Shown here: positions 14,372 to 20,085 of the stretch, one piece after another
Numbering within the stretch: position 1 is the first letter of the stretch
Layout of the letters: the number at the start of each line of letters is the position of its first letter
From: a virus
Direction: 5' to 3' (one strand)
IMG/VR virus record: IMGVR_UViG_3300045135_001272
Span: 1-20,651 of that record
DNA: 20,651 bases
The notes under the pieces: model-generated
The model's database searches: none
What the model was told of the DNA's origin: nothing
What the model saw: only the letters and a program-made list of their open reading frames with translations
Made by a program: the position numbers and the translations under genes

Positions 14372-16205
14372 AAGAGTCTCCTATTTCAGTTTCACAAGCA
14401 ACAGGTATGAATCCCCTGCACCACGGCGGTGTCATATTTAAACATTGTTCCATATATGCACGCGCTTCTATAAGTTCGTTTTCTGGTACTACAGTTACCG
14501 CCTCGTCGTGTACGGATAACACTACTGGGTACCTAGCATTAATGCATGCTGTCTGCCACATAACAATCTTCATGGCCGCATGCTGACATAAGTTCTCAAC
14601 TACCTTAGCGCCGTAAATGTTTACGCGCTGTCTTCCCATCTGGTATGACCACTCCATATCGTCTTGGCCGTACTTCAGATCGTGGTATACAACGCCGGGT
14701 TCACCGGGCCTACCAAATCCACCCTTCTGAGTAATAAACCAGCCATTTACATCGACAGGCAGTAAGTCACATCCGTTATGGATATCTGGAATTATTACGT
14801 TCTGACAATTATCCCAAAGTTGAACTACTTTATAATGCACGCTGCGGTAAATGTCTACAACTTCGTATGCCCTATCCAAAGTGATAGGCTCTACCCCGGG
14901 GGTATATACTGACGCCTGCCGCACCATCTCTTGGAAGCGTGGTCCACCCGCACCATACTGTAGGCCCAACATAGCGGTCTTGCCTAGAAAGCGCTCAGCT
15001 TTGTCTTGCTTGGTTATCTCACGACCGAACAGCTTTGACGCAAAGTCGCAGTACATATCTATGCCAGCCCTGATCTTCTCAATAGCATCATCTTGTCCAG
15101 CAAGCGCCATGACTGTGCGCAACTCAATATTCGATGAGTCACCTACAAGAACCTTATGGCCTGCGGGGGCTCTTAGCGCCTTACGTAACCCAGCCGACAC
15201 GCCACGAGCAGGTAAGTTCTGCCAGTTGACTTTGTTGCCTCCGGAATATCGCCCAGTTGTTTTTGCACCCCAGAAGTTAAGGTACACAGGCAATGGGCCT
15301 CGCTCTGCCATCTCAACAAAACGCTGTGCTCTGGTCTCCGCAATGGTTGTCTTAGCACCGAGTCTAGCCCCGACTAAAGCCTGCACCTCTGGGTTGTGAT
15401 GCTCTAACAGGTCTGTAAATTCCTTATCTGTCTTTGCGAACGCGTATGTCTCTTTACCTGTCCTCGCACTTAGTTTCATGGGCGGCTGCACACCCAGCTC
15501 TTCAAGCCTAGCGGCAAACTTCTTAGAAGAGTTCAGTGTCTCCTTGTCTAACTCCGCCAGCGCTAGTAGGCCCTCTTTGCGGGCTATCTCGTCCTCTAGT
15601 AGTTTGCGCATCATCTCTATGTCACCAACTAGCTTTGGCTCTGTGAACATCCTCACAGTCATGTCAATAAGCGCGCGCTCCAGCTTCGGTGTTATTGCGT
15701 CTAGCTTCTCACCTATCTGTTTACACAACCACGTATCGTGCTCGCAATACTCGATGTACTCCTGCAACATCTCTGGATCGTCTAGGAAATCCTCTAGCGT
15801 CTTACCCATCGCGTTATGCACAGCTGTACCCTTATCAGGTAGGCCAAAGTGCTTTGCCATGTTAGCCAACGAATGTGATACCAAGTAGGGGAAGTGCATC
15901 CGAGACTGTGACGCCGTGTCTAGCCATAGCTTGGGTTTGATTCCGTACTTATATGACAAGATGAACCCATCAAACAAAACGTTATGCGCACGAACAGCGG
16001 TGTTAGACCAATCACAATAAGCGAACAGCGCCTCCTTAATTTCTTCGTCGCTGCCCATGATAATCTGCTTGTTTTCATGCTCGTCCATCAAGCAGACCAT
16101 GATAGTTTGGAACCTGTCGTCCATGACATAGGCGTCCGTCTGCATTTTGCTGAGCGAGAAATCCTTGTCGTAGTAAGTCTCAAAGTCTAGGGTTATTGTC
16201 CTCAT
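14355..16205 (-). CDS. polA: Family A DNA polymerase with 3'-5' exonuclease, Leu at the Phe762 position
   Basis: The start was set at ATG 16203-16205, with AAGGAG seven bases upstream; the frame extends 15 codons further without such a site. The protein has 616 residues. Exonuclease motifs: DFET (D7, E9), AHNVLFD (Asp79) and YCEHD (Tyr153, Asp157). Polymerase motif A is DSSNIELR (D356-R363), motif B R405-x3-K409-x3-L413-G-x2-Y417-G, and motif C HDE (566-568). There is no 5'-3' exonuclease domain, as usual for phage replicative PolA. Leu413 aligns with E. coli Pol I Phe762 (Tyr in T7), a site that influences sugar discrimination and speed. The gene heads the replication set, overlapping a 58-residue gene upstream and a small DNA-binding-type gene downstream. 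Assignment is secure; the exact phage lineage is not. Confidence 0.97.
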   Translation of the reverse strand: MRTITLDFETYYDKDFSLSKMQTDAYVMDDRFQTIMVCLMDEHENKQIIMGSDEEIKEALFAYCDWSNTAVRAHNVLFDGFILSYKYGIKPKLWLDTASQSRMHFPYLVSHSLANMAKHFGLPDKGTAVHNAMGKTLEDFLDDPEMLQEYIEYCEHDTWLCKQIGEKLDAITPKLERALIDMTVRMFTEPKLVGDIEMMRKLLEDEIARKEGLLALAELDKETLNSSKKFAARLEELGVQPPMKLSARTGKETYAFAKTDKEFTDLLEHHNPEVQALVGARLGAKTTIAETRAQRFVEMAERGPLPVYLNFWGAKTTGRYSGGNKVNWQNLPARGVSAGLRKALRAPAGHKVLVGDSSNIELRTVMALAGQDDAIEKIRAGIDMYCDFASKLFGREITKQDKAERFLGKTAMLGLQYGAGGPRFQEMVRQASVYTPGVEPITLDRAYEVVDIYRSVHYKVVQLWDNCQNVIIPDIHNGCDLLPVDVNGWFITQKGGFGRPGEPGVVYHDLKYGQDDMEWSYQMGRQRVNIYGAKVVENLCQHAAMKIVMWQTACINARYPVVLSVHDEAVTVVPENELIEARAYMEQCLNMTPPWCRGFIPVACETEIGDSYGEAK

Positions 16206-16356
16206 TGTGTTTCTCCTTTTTATCCTCTTTATTACCGAATATCCGGTCAAATGCTGCGTCGAATTTTTCTTTATCTACGAATCTAGGCGCGTCGCCTTTG
16301 CCGTATGTTGTTCTGCGCATCGACTGCTTACCCTGCGGCCTTCTATATGTTGTCAT
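16180..16356 (-). CDS. 58-residue basic phage protein overlapping polymerase start
   Basis: ATG 16354-16356 to TGA 16180-16182. GGAGG sits seven bases upstream, and the start shares a base with the previous stop (TGATG). The chain begins 'MTTYRRPQGKQSMRRTTYGK' and continues with 'GDAPRFVDKEKFDAAFDRIFG', a pattern I recall from short hypothetical phage proteins that lie ahead of polymerase or recombination genes. It is strongly basic at both ends with an acidic-hydrophobic central helix. Its last nine codons overlap the polymerase start in another frame, and the polymerase ribosome site AAGGAG lies within it, so polymerase synthesis is likely coupled to its translation. No function is known to me. 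Confidence 0.72.
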   Translation of the reverse strand: MTTYRRPQGKQSMRRTTYGKGDAPRFVDKEKFDAAFDRIFGNKEDKKEKHNEDNNPRL

Positions 16357-16484
16357 CACTCACCCTCCCGTTGTTCTTTGTTTTTTCGACAATTATCTAG
16401 CTTCTCCAGTGCCGCTAAATACAAAAAGGCAAACAGGCTAGCGAATCCCCAGCCGACTACGCTAACGCCAATTTCAAATGTCAT
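16356..16484 (-). CDS. 42-residue single-pass membrane peptide
   Basis: ATG 16482-16484 to TGA 16356-16358, sharing one base with each neighbour's stop or start (TGATG). Ribosome site AGGAGG lies seven bases upstream. Residues 5-26 are one hydrophobic stretch (IGVSVVGWGFASLFAFLYLAA), a convincing transmembrane helix with Trp and Gly, followed by a charged tail ending in EGE. A single helix with a short cytoplasmic-type tail is the form of holin-like, superinfection or host-takeover micro-proteins; its place in the replication/early block makes lysis less likely. The function is unknown. Confidence 0.65.
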   Translation of the reverse strand: MTFEIGVSVVGWGFASLFAFLYLAALEKLDNCRKNKEQREGE

Positions 16485-16711
16485 CACTCACCCTCCTGAG
16501 CTAATAAACTTCTAGCACTTTGTTGTATCCAAACGGGTATCTGTGGGTGATCGTCTGCAATACCTGCGATCCACTGTTCAAGCTCATTAATCCTAGCTTG
16601 TAATCTATATACCTCTGGATCAGTCCAATCAGCATCACAAGCGCACTCATGTTGTCCATAAGCAGAACATGTACAATCTTGCCCTGCGTATTTGTATTCT
16701 TCAAAGGTCAT
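16484..16711 (-). CDS. Small Cys-rich protein, unknown function
   Basis: Two ATGs stand in tandem (16712-16714 and 16709-16711). GGAGG ends two bases before the first and five before the second, so the second is preferred, giving 75 residues. Four Cys occur as two C-x-C pairs (13/15 and 23/25), followed by an acidic 'DADWTDPEVYRLQARINELEQW' region that may form a helix. C-x-C pairs suggest metal binding. Its TGA shares one base with the start of the membrane peptide gene. Another frame across the same bases (about 16501-16704) has no ribosome site and does not fit the chain of couplings. Confidence 0.6.
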   Translation of the reverse strand: MTFEEYKYAGQDCTCSAYGQHECACDADWTDPEVYRLQARINELEQWIAGIADDHPQIPVWIQQSARSLLAQEGE

Positions 16712-16720
16712 CATCGCCTC

Positions 16721-16930
16721 CTATACCGAATACTCAAGTTTGTAATTACAGTCTGGGCAGTGAAGAACGTAAGTTGTGAAAATGTAAACAGCAGGCGTAG
16801 CCATCGTCGTGCTTCCGGCAGCTATGTTCTTCATAGTTCTTTCTGTAATCGTAGGTTTTGGCTTTCGCTCATAATGATGCACGTTTTTACCACCGCATTG
16901 GTCGCAAACTATTACTGTTATTTCACTCAT
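16721..16930 (-). CDS. Small zinc-ribbon-type protein
   Basis: The protein has 69 residues. CDQCG (Cys9, Cys12) and CPDC (Cys58, Cys61) form the two knuckles of a zinc ribbon around a Thr-rich centre. GGAGG lies five bases before the ATG (16928-16930). It is the first gene after the long non-coding region, so its leader carries that region's 3' end, including the CCATATGA repeat. Zinc ribbons of this size often bind nucleic acid or serve as transcription cofactors; a role is not provable here. The stop TAG overlaps the ribosome site of the next gene. Confidence 0.7.
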   Translation of the reverse strand: MSEITVIVCDQCGGKNVHHYERKPKPTITERTMKNIAAGSTTMATPAVYIFTTYVLHCPDCNYKLEYSV

Positions 16931-16959
16931 AACTCCCTCCAGTTTGATCTATCTACTTA

Positions 16960-16978
16960 CCATATGACCGCCATATGA
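16960..16978. repeat. Tandem CCATATGA repeat ahead of zinc-ribbon gene
   Basis: CCATATGA at 16960-16967 and again at 16971-16978, with CCG between, an 11-base period. Each contains the palindrome CATATG. It lies 30-50 bases upstream of the zinc-ribbon start and just downstream of a weak promoter candidate, a fit for an operator binding a protein on one face of the helix. Confidence 0.5.
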
Positions 16979-17003
16979 TTCATACAGTGGCCAATACTTC
17001 CAG

Positions 17004-17031
17004 ATTCTGAAAGTTACAGGCACTCGGTCAA
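17004..17031 (-). promoter_or_regulatory. Weak sigma70-like promoter candidate
   Basis: On the - strand, TTGACC (17031-17026), 16 bases, then CAGAAT (17009-17004): five of six and four of six consensus matches. It would drive the zinc-ribbon to polymerase genes. It overlaps the second repeat module. The -10 box is poor, so this is tentative. Confidence 0.25.
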
Positions 17032-17184
17032 ACCTTTATCCTGCGTTATCTGCCGCCAGCGCTAGCGGTCTTACAAAGTGGTTCTTCTCGGGCTAGGCGT
17101 GCGGGGTGTTGTTTATAGTAACCCCACGGGGTGCGCATCACCGCGAATTCTTTAGAATAGACACTCGTCTTTATCGCCGTTATC
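17018..17184. repeat. Two-copy imperfect module: AGRCACTC + CTTTATC + CGTTATC
   Basis: Copy 1 (+ strand): AGACACTC 17159-17166, CTTTATC 17169-17175, CGTTATC 17178-17184. Copy 2: AGGCACTC 17018-17025, CTTTATC 17034-17040, CGTTATC 17044-17050. The two heptamers in each copy resemble each other (CKTTATC or CTTTATC) and are 9-10 bases apart, close to one helical turn, as in iterons. The copies are about 135-141 bases apart. Confidence 0.6.
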
Positions 17185-17308
17185 CATGGTTTGGCAGGGC
17201 CTGTCGAGTTCGTCTACGGGATAGCTACTTCCCTGCGACTGGCTAGGACAATTACCGTTCACGCTTGGGCGAACCACACTGAACGCAACCCTGAGTGCCT
17301 ATTCTAAA
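17151..17308 (-). repeat. Long-range inverted repeat, 16-bp arms
   Basis: The arms are + 17151-17166 (TTTAGAATAGACACTC form) and + 17293-17308 (GAGTGCCTATTCTAAA form). On - strand RNA every base pairs, with one G-U (17298 with 17161); on + strand RNA the same position is an A-C mismatch. The enclosed loop of about 126 bases itself contains smaller stems. The strand bias of the single non-Watson-Crick pair points to a - strand transcript. Confidence 0.7.
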
Positions 17309-17395
17309 AATTGGGACTGTCTTTTAGTGTGCACACGGCGCAGTCATTCCGTTTAAGTATACTCCAATGTCCAATTTTGGCGATTTTGTGTACAC

Positions 17396-17593
17396 TTAGG
17401 CACTATTGTGTCTAATATTCCGCACTTTATCGACATCAAGACCATCCGCTATCGGCCCAGTGCATACCTCAAACTCTGACTTACAGTCCATGCACGTGTA
17501 GAAAGACACGACAGTAAAGTCAGTGTAGCCTAGCTCCTCCGCATCAAAGTCACTGTTCCAAATAACATCGCCGTCACACAAAAAGCACCGCAT
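17396..17593 (-). CDS. Small zinc-ribbon-like protein after glutaredoxin
   Basis: The start is ATG 17591-17593, sharing one base with the glutaredoxin stop (TAATG), with GGAG about eight bases upstream. A longer frame to 17677 would lie wholly inside the glutaredoxin gene and is discarded. The protein has 65 residues: Cys3/Cys6, Cys34/Cys37 and Cys44 give a zinc-ribbon pattern. The centre is acidic. It may be a metal-binding partner or substrate of the glutaredoxin. It is the last gene before the long non-coding region. Confidence 0.65.
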   Translation of the reverse strand: MRCFLCDGDVIWNSDFDAEELGYTDFTVVSFYTCMDCKSEFEVCTGPIADGLDVDKVRNIRHNSA

Positions 17594-17802
17594 TACAGGG
17601 TCTCCAAATACTGCATCAAATCGTTGTACCCACCCAGATAAATATCTGAATGGAATACCTGTGGGACAGTTTCCCACTCCGGGTCACGCCACTCAGGGTG
17701 CTCACCAACATCTAGGTATATAGCTTCATACCCATGCTTCTTTATCTCCCGCACAGCCTCATGGCAATACGGGCAAGACTCTTTGCCGTACACAAAAAAC
17801 AT
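17593..17802 (-). CDS. Glutaredoxin-like thiol-disulfide oxidoreductase
   Basis: ATG 17800-17802 is chosen over an in-frame GTG three codons earlier, because AGGAGG lies eight bases before the ATG and abuts the GTG. The protein has 69 residues, the compact phage/NrdH size. The active site CPYC is at 10-13 after the first strand (MFFVYGKES), the cis-proline loop TVP at 45-47, and GGYND at 57-61 (glutathione/partner loop). It reduces disulfides, classically of ribonucleotide reductase; no reductase gene is in this window. It is coupled by one-base overlaps to small Cys-rich genes on both sides. Confidence 0.9.
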   Translation of the reverse strand: MFFVYGKESCPYCHEAVREIKKHGYEAIYLDVGEHPEWRDPEWETVPQVFHSDIYLGGYNDLMQYLETL

Positions 17803-18104
17803 TATACCCACCTCCTACATACTAAATTCTTGGCTAGCTCGCTAACGTTTAGGTAGGCTAGCTGCTCCGTTTCTTTGGGCTTTCTCTTACTGTGTTGTGG
17901 CCACACACAGCCACATGACTTCCTTGTCTTAACCGCGCTCGATGGCACATCAAACTTACTGCCGCACGATTTGCATTTAGCCAGCCACACATTGACACAT
18001 CGGAACTCGTCGTGGTGGCTGAACTTCAGTACTTTTAAGTGTTGGTTCTCAAAAGAGCTGTAGTTGTACTGGGGCTTGACATTCTTCACCGTCTTTATCT
18101 CCAT
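17802..18104 (-). CDS. Small zinc-finger protein with SCGC motif
   Basis: The protein has up to 100 residues. CKSCGSKFDV (Cys44, Cys47) and KSCGC (Cys64, Cys66) form the treble-clef-like finger often seen at the front of phage HNH/AP2 DNA-binding proteins, here without the nuclease part. Cys36 lies nearby. The ATG at 18102-18104 overlaps the DUF3310 gene by 56 bases and has no clear ribosome site; a GTG five codons later (18087-18089) has GGAG about nine bases upstream and may be the true start. The stop shares a base with the glutaredoxin ATG. Expected to bind DNA; the target is unknown. Confidence 0.65.
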   Translation of the reverse strand: MEIKTVKNVKPQYNYSSFENQHLKVLKFSHHDEFRCVNVWLAKCKSCGSKFDVPSSAVKTRKSCGCVWPQHSKRKPKETEQLAYLNVSELAKNLVCRRWV

Positions 18105-18324
18105 ACATCGTCAGACGTTTAATCTCTGCATCCGCGTAAAAGCGCATCTTCTTGGCATCTCGCAATTTCTCGCTGTGATCTACCTCACCATAGCGAAAGC
18201 ACGACCTGAATATCTCGCCGATCTGTGCATTCATATCCTTATAGCTAATCAAGTCTTGTAGCTGCTCGGCACCTTGGGGCAATAGGTAATAGTCAGCGCT
18301 ACTACCGTCTGATTTAATTTTCAT
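18049..18324 (-). CDS. DUF3310 family protein
   Basis: The protein has 91 residues. 'YYLLPQGAEQLQDLISYKDMN', followed by 'GEIFRSCFRYG' and 'LRDAKKMRFYADAEIKRL', follows the DUF3310 pattern (Y-x-LP...E-x-DLI...G-x-x-x-K/R-x-x-x-R-x-G...L-x-D-x-K-K-x-x-x-Y-x-x-x-E-I). This family is common in phages near nucleotide-metabolism and replication genes and sometimes is labelled a nucleotide kinase, without firm biochemical proof. Start ATG with AGGA six bases upstream. It ends in glutamine/leucine-rich APVQLQLF, overlapping the next gene. Confidence 0.75.
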   Translation of the reverse strand: MKIKSDGSSADYYLLPQGAEQLQDLISYKDMNAQIGEIFRSCFRYGEVDHSEKLRDAKKMRFYADAEIKRLTMYGDKDGEECQAPVQLQLF

Positions 18325-18332
18325 AAATTATC

Positions 18333-18539
18333 CTAGTGTCTTGTCAAATCTTTAAATTCTAGGTTTATATGTACGGAATCCAGTACGTAACACAGTACAT
18401 CATACACTTCGTCAGGCGATAGCGTTTTGCCTTCGTAGTTCTCATCGATGACGTCCATAGTTATTTGGAAGTACTGGGCTATGGCTTGGTCTATCGTTAA
18501 GCGCACCTGATCCTCGTATTCTTTCAGCGGATTAAACAC
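18333..18539 (-). CDS. Small acidic protein, unknown
   Basis: The protein has 68 residues and starts at GTG 18537-18539, with GGAG seven bases upstream inside the end of the previous gene (overlap of eight bases). It is acidic and mostly helical, with no Cys pair or membrane span. It lies eight bases upstream of the DUF3310 start. I do not recognise a family. Confidence 0.6.
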   Translation of the reverse strand: MFNPLKEYEDQVRLTIDQAIAQYFQITMDVIDENYEGKTLSPDEVYDVLCYVLDSVHINLEFKDLTRH

Positions 18540-18717
18540 AAGCTAACTCCTCGTCTATTTTTTGTTTGGCTAGTTGGCTCTGTTCTCTCGCGTCGAATAT
18601 GTTGTTGCCATTCACAATCCACTTGCGTCCCTGATATACACCATACATAGTGACGCTACCATCGAACTCGTAGATTGTATGTGGCTTTAGAACTTTGGTT
18701 GATACGTCAACATACAT
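18532..18717 (-). CDS. Small unknown protein
   Basis: The protein has 61 residues, ATG 18715-18717, with AAGGAG seven bases upstream. The first half looks beta-rich (YEFDGSVTMYGVYQGRKWIV), the second a charged helix. Its start overlaps the preceding gene by 31 bases and its end overlaps the next by eight. No function is recognised. Confidence 0.6.
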   Translation of the reverse strand: MYVDVSTKVLKPHTIYEFDGSVTMYGVYQGRKWIVNGNNIFDAREQSQLAKQKIDEELACV

Positions 18718-18974
18718 ACCGTTTCTCCTTTGTGGACAACTTCATACTCTTGGCCGACCTTAGTCGCACCCCGGGCTTTCATCTCTTGTAAGATTACAGT
18801 TAGCGACCGACCCAGCGTGGACACATACACAATGTTCGCCGCGTCATCGACACTCAGCCAGTCTTTATCTACGTCAAGGCTTACGCCCAGTTCCTCGAAC
18901 CCACGCACTAGCTTACTTTCCATGCGAATAAGCCGTGTGCGTAGCTCTCTGTTATCATTTCTAGAAGTCGACAT
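18687..18974 (-). CDS. Conserved phage hypothetical protein
   Basis: The protein has 95 residues, ATG 18972-18974, overlapping the VWA protein end by 14 bases, with GGAG about nine bases upstream. An N-terminal basic helix (RELRTRLIRMESKLVRGFEELG) is followed by 'TLGRSLTVILQEMKARGATKVG' and 'VVHKGETV'. I recall similar short proteins in phages and prophages without assigned function. No catalytic motif, Cys pair or membrane span is visible. Confidence 0.65.
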   Translation of the reverse strand: MSTSRNDNRELRTRLIRMESKLVRGFEELGVSLDVDKDWLSVDDAANIVYVSTLGRSLTVILQEMKARGATKVGQEYEVVHKGETVCMLTYQPKF

Positions 18975-20085
18975 TACATACTACTCCGAATGGTACATCT
19001 GTCTGGCGGTTGCCAGTATTAGCCCAGATCACAGGAATGCTTGGATCAGGACACTCATCTAAATCGCCGTACATGTCAGTAAAGTAAATCATACCGTGCA
19101 CGACATCGGTCATTGTGTTGATGTGGTCGAATACAGGCTTGAACTTAGTGCCGCCACCACCCGCCATATGTAGCTCGATGTCATCGCCGCGATCAAAACG
19201 TTGCACCTTGCGAATGTGCGTGTCACAGAATACTACCTCGACAAACTCTGGTGTTAAGTCATCCACGATAGCTTGGATCTCGCAGGCTGTCTGCTGTAGT
19301 TCTTTCTGAGTCATAGACCCTGAGCTATCAATGCCGACTACGATACCGCCAACCGCCTCGTTATGCAATGCTGGTAAGTAAATACCTTGGCCTATAAACC
19401 GACGTGACAGTCGGGCATACGAGTAGTCATCCTGCATAGACGAAGACAACATTGCCCGCAGTTCGTTACGCCAGTCGACCTTGGACTGCCCGACGTTCTT
19501 GAGTATGGAGTCGACGATACCACTGCCATAGCCACACTCCTTGGCCGCCTGTGCCGACGCTATGATAGTTGCCTCAAGGTCTGCGAGTGTTGCGTCTGAC
19601 GGCGCGTCAATAAGGTCACCTGTGCCATCAAAGCCACCGCTCTCACCTTCGCCCTGACCCTGACCTTGGCCTTCGCCGTCGTCTTGCTGTTGCTTGAGTC
19701 GCTTGTACACTTCCTCGGATGACATGCTGTCAGTAACCCAGTCAATGAACACCGCGCCCTCTGGCAGGAAGTAACCTTGCTTCTTTATATAGGCGTTGAT
19801 GATCGCGTCGTTCGCTATGTTCCACAGCTGTGGGTCACGGCTACCTCTGCGCCATGGGTGCAGTAACACAATGTGTAGCGCTTCGTGCACGGTCAGGCCA
19901 AACAGCTGGCGGTCATCTTGCTTAGCAACAAAGTCAGCGTTGTACAATATGCTCTTGCCGTCAGTTGCAGCGGTCGGTACCTCGTCGCTGATCTCTTTCT
20001 TGATCTTGGTCATAACAGCGGCGATGAACGGCTCTTTCAAACCTAGCTTGCTGAATGTATTGTCGATACGTTCTTTAGTATTCAT
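18961..20085 (-). CDS. DUF2201-type metallopeptidase-like protein with VWA domain
   Basis: The start is at ATG 20083-20085, six bases after GGAG; longer frames starting at GTG 20103 or ATG 20097 lack such a site. The protein has 374 residues. HEALH (67-71) is an HExxH zinc site, and Asp93 in NIANDAIIN is a likely third ligand, as in the DUF2201 N-terminal domain. A Gly/Gln-rich linker (about 137-153) leads to a VWA-like domain with MIDAS DSSGS (253-257), Thr313 and Asp337 (YFTDMYGD). Such proteins pair with MoxR ATPases, whose C-terminal end lies two genes upstream; together they resemble metal-insertase or protein-remodelling systems. The phage target is not known. Confidence 0.88.
   Translation of the reverse strand: MNTKERIDNTFSKLGLKEPFIAAVMTKIKKEISDEVPTAATDGKSILYNADFVAKQDDRQLFGLTVHEALHIVLLHPWRRGSRDPQLWNIANDAIINAYIKKQGYFLPEGAVFIDWVTDSMSSEEVYKRLKQQQDDGEGQGQGQGEGESGGFDGTGDLIDAPSDATLADLEATIIASAQAAKECGYGSGIVDSILKNVGQSKVDWRNELRAMLSSSMQDDYSYARLSRRFIGQGIYLPALHNEAVGGIVVGIDSSGSMTQKELQQTACEIQAIVDDLTPEFVEVVFCDTHIRKVQRFDRGDDIELHMAGGGGTKFKPVFDHINTMTDVVHGMIYFTDMYGDLDECPDPSIPVIWANTGNRQTDVPFGVVCNVDF

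Larger units (their letters stand above)
16931..17395 (-). other. Non-coding region, structured; candidate ncRNA, leader or replication origin
   Basis: This is the only gap above 300 bases in the window, with no plausible gene on either strand. It carries two imperfect copies of a module, a long-range inverted repeat, palindromes and a tandem 8-mer, each listed separately. Further - strand complementarity is visible: AAAATTGG (17378-17371) with CCAATTTT (17314-17307), GACTG (17345-17341) with CAGTC (17319-17315) immediately 5' of the latter, GCAGGG (17236-17231) with CCCTGC (17199-17194), and a GTTC/GAAC hairpin around 17274-17257. Such dense pairing suggests RNA structure or an origin. I do not recognise tmRNA, RNase P RNA, 6S RNA, a group I intron core or a tRNA in it. 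Confidence 0.5.

Noticed and set aside
16206-16250. Longer polymerase N terminus
   Set aside because: The extra 15 residues are the wrong-frame reading of the 58-residue gene; AAGGAG precedes ATG 16203-16205, and the exonuclease fold starts at that Met.
16196-16515. + strand frames beside the polymerase start
   Set aside because: They are reverse readings of the coupled small - strand genes and have no ribosome sites.
16501-16704. Alternative 67-residue gene in another frame
   Set aside because: No ribosome site, and it conflicts with the well-coupled Cys-rich gene on the same strand.
16931-17395. tRNA, tmRNA, RNase P RNA, 6S RNA or group I intron in the gap
   Set aside because: No acceptor/T-arm pair with TTCRA loop, no tmRNA ends, no RNase P core, and no P/Q/R/S intron elements could be found by eye.
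17594-17677. Longer start for the zinc-ribbon gene after glutaredoxin
   Set aside because: The extension lies entirely within the glutaredoxin gene in another frame; ATG 17591-17593 has a ribosome site and a TAATG coupling.
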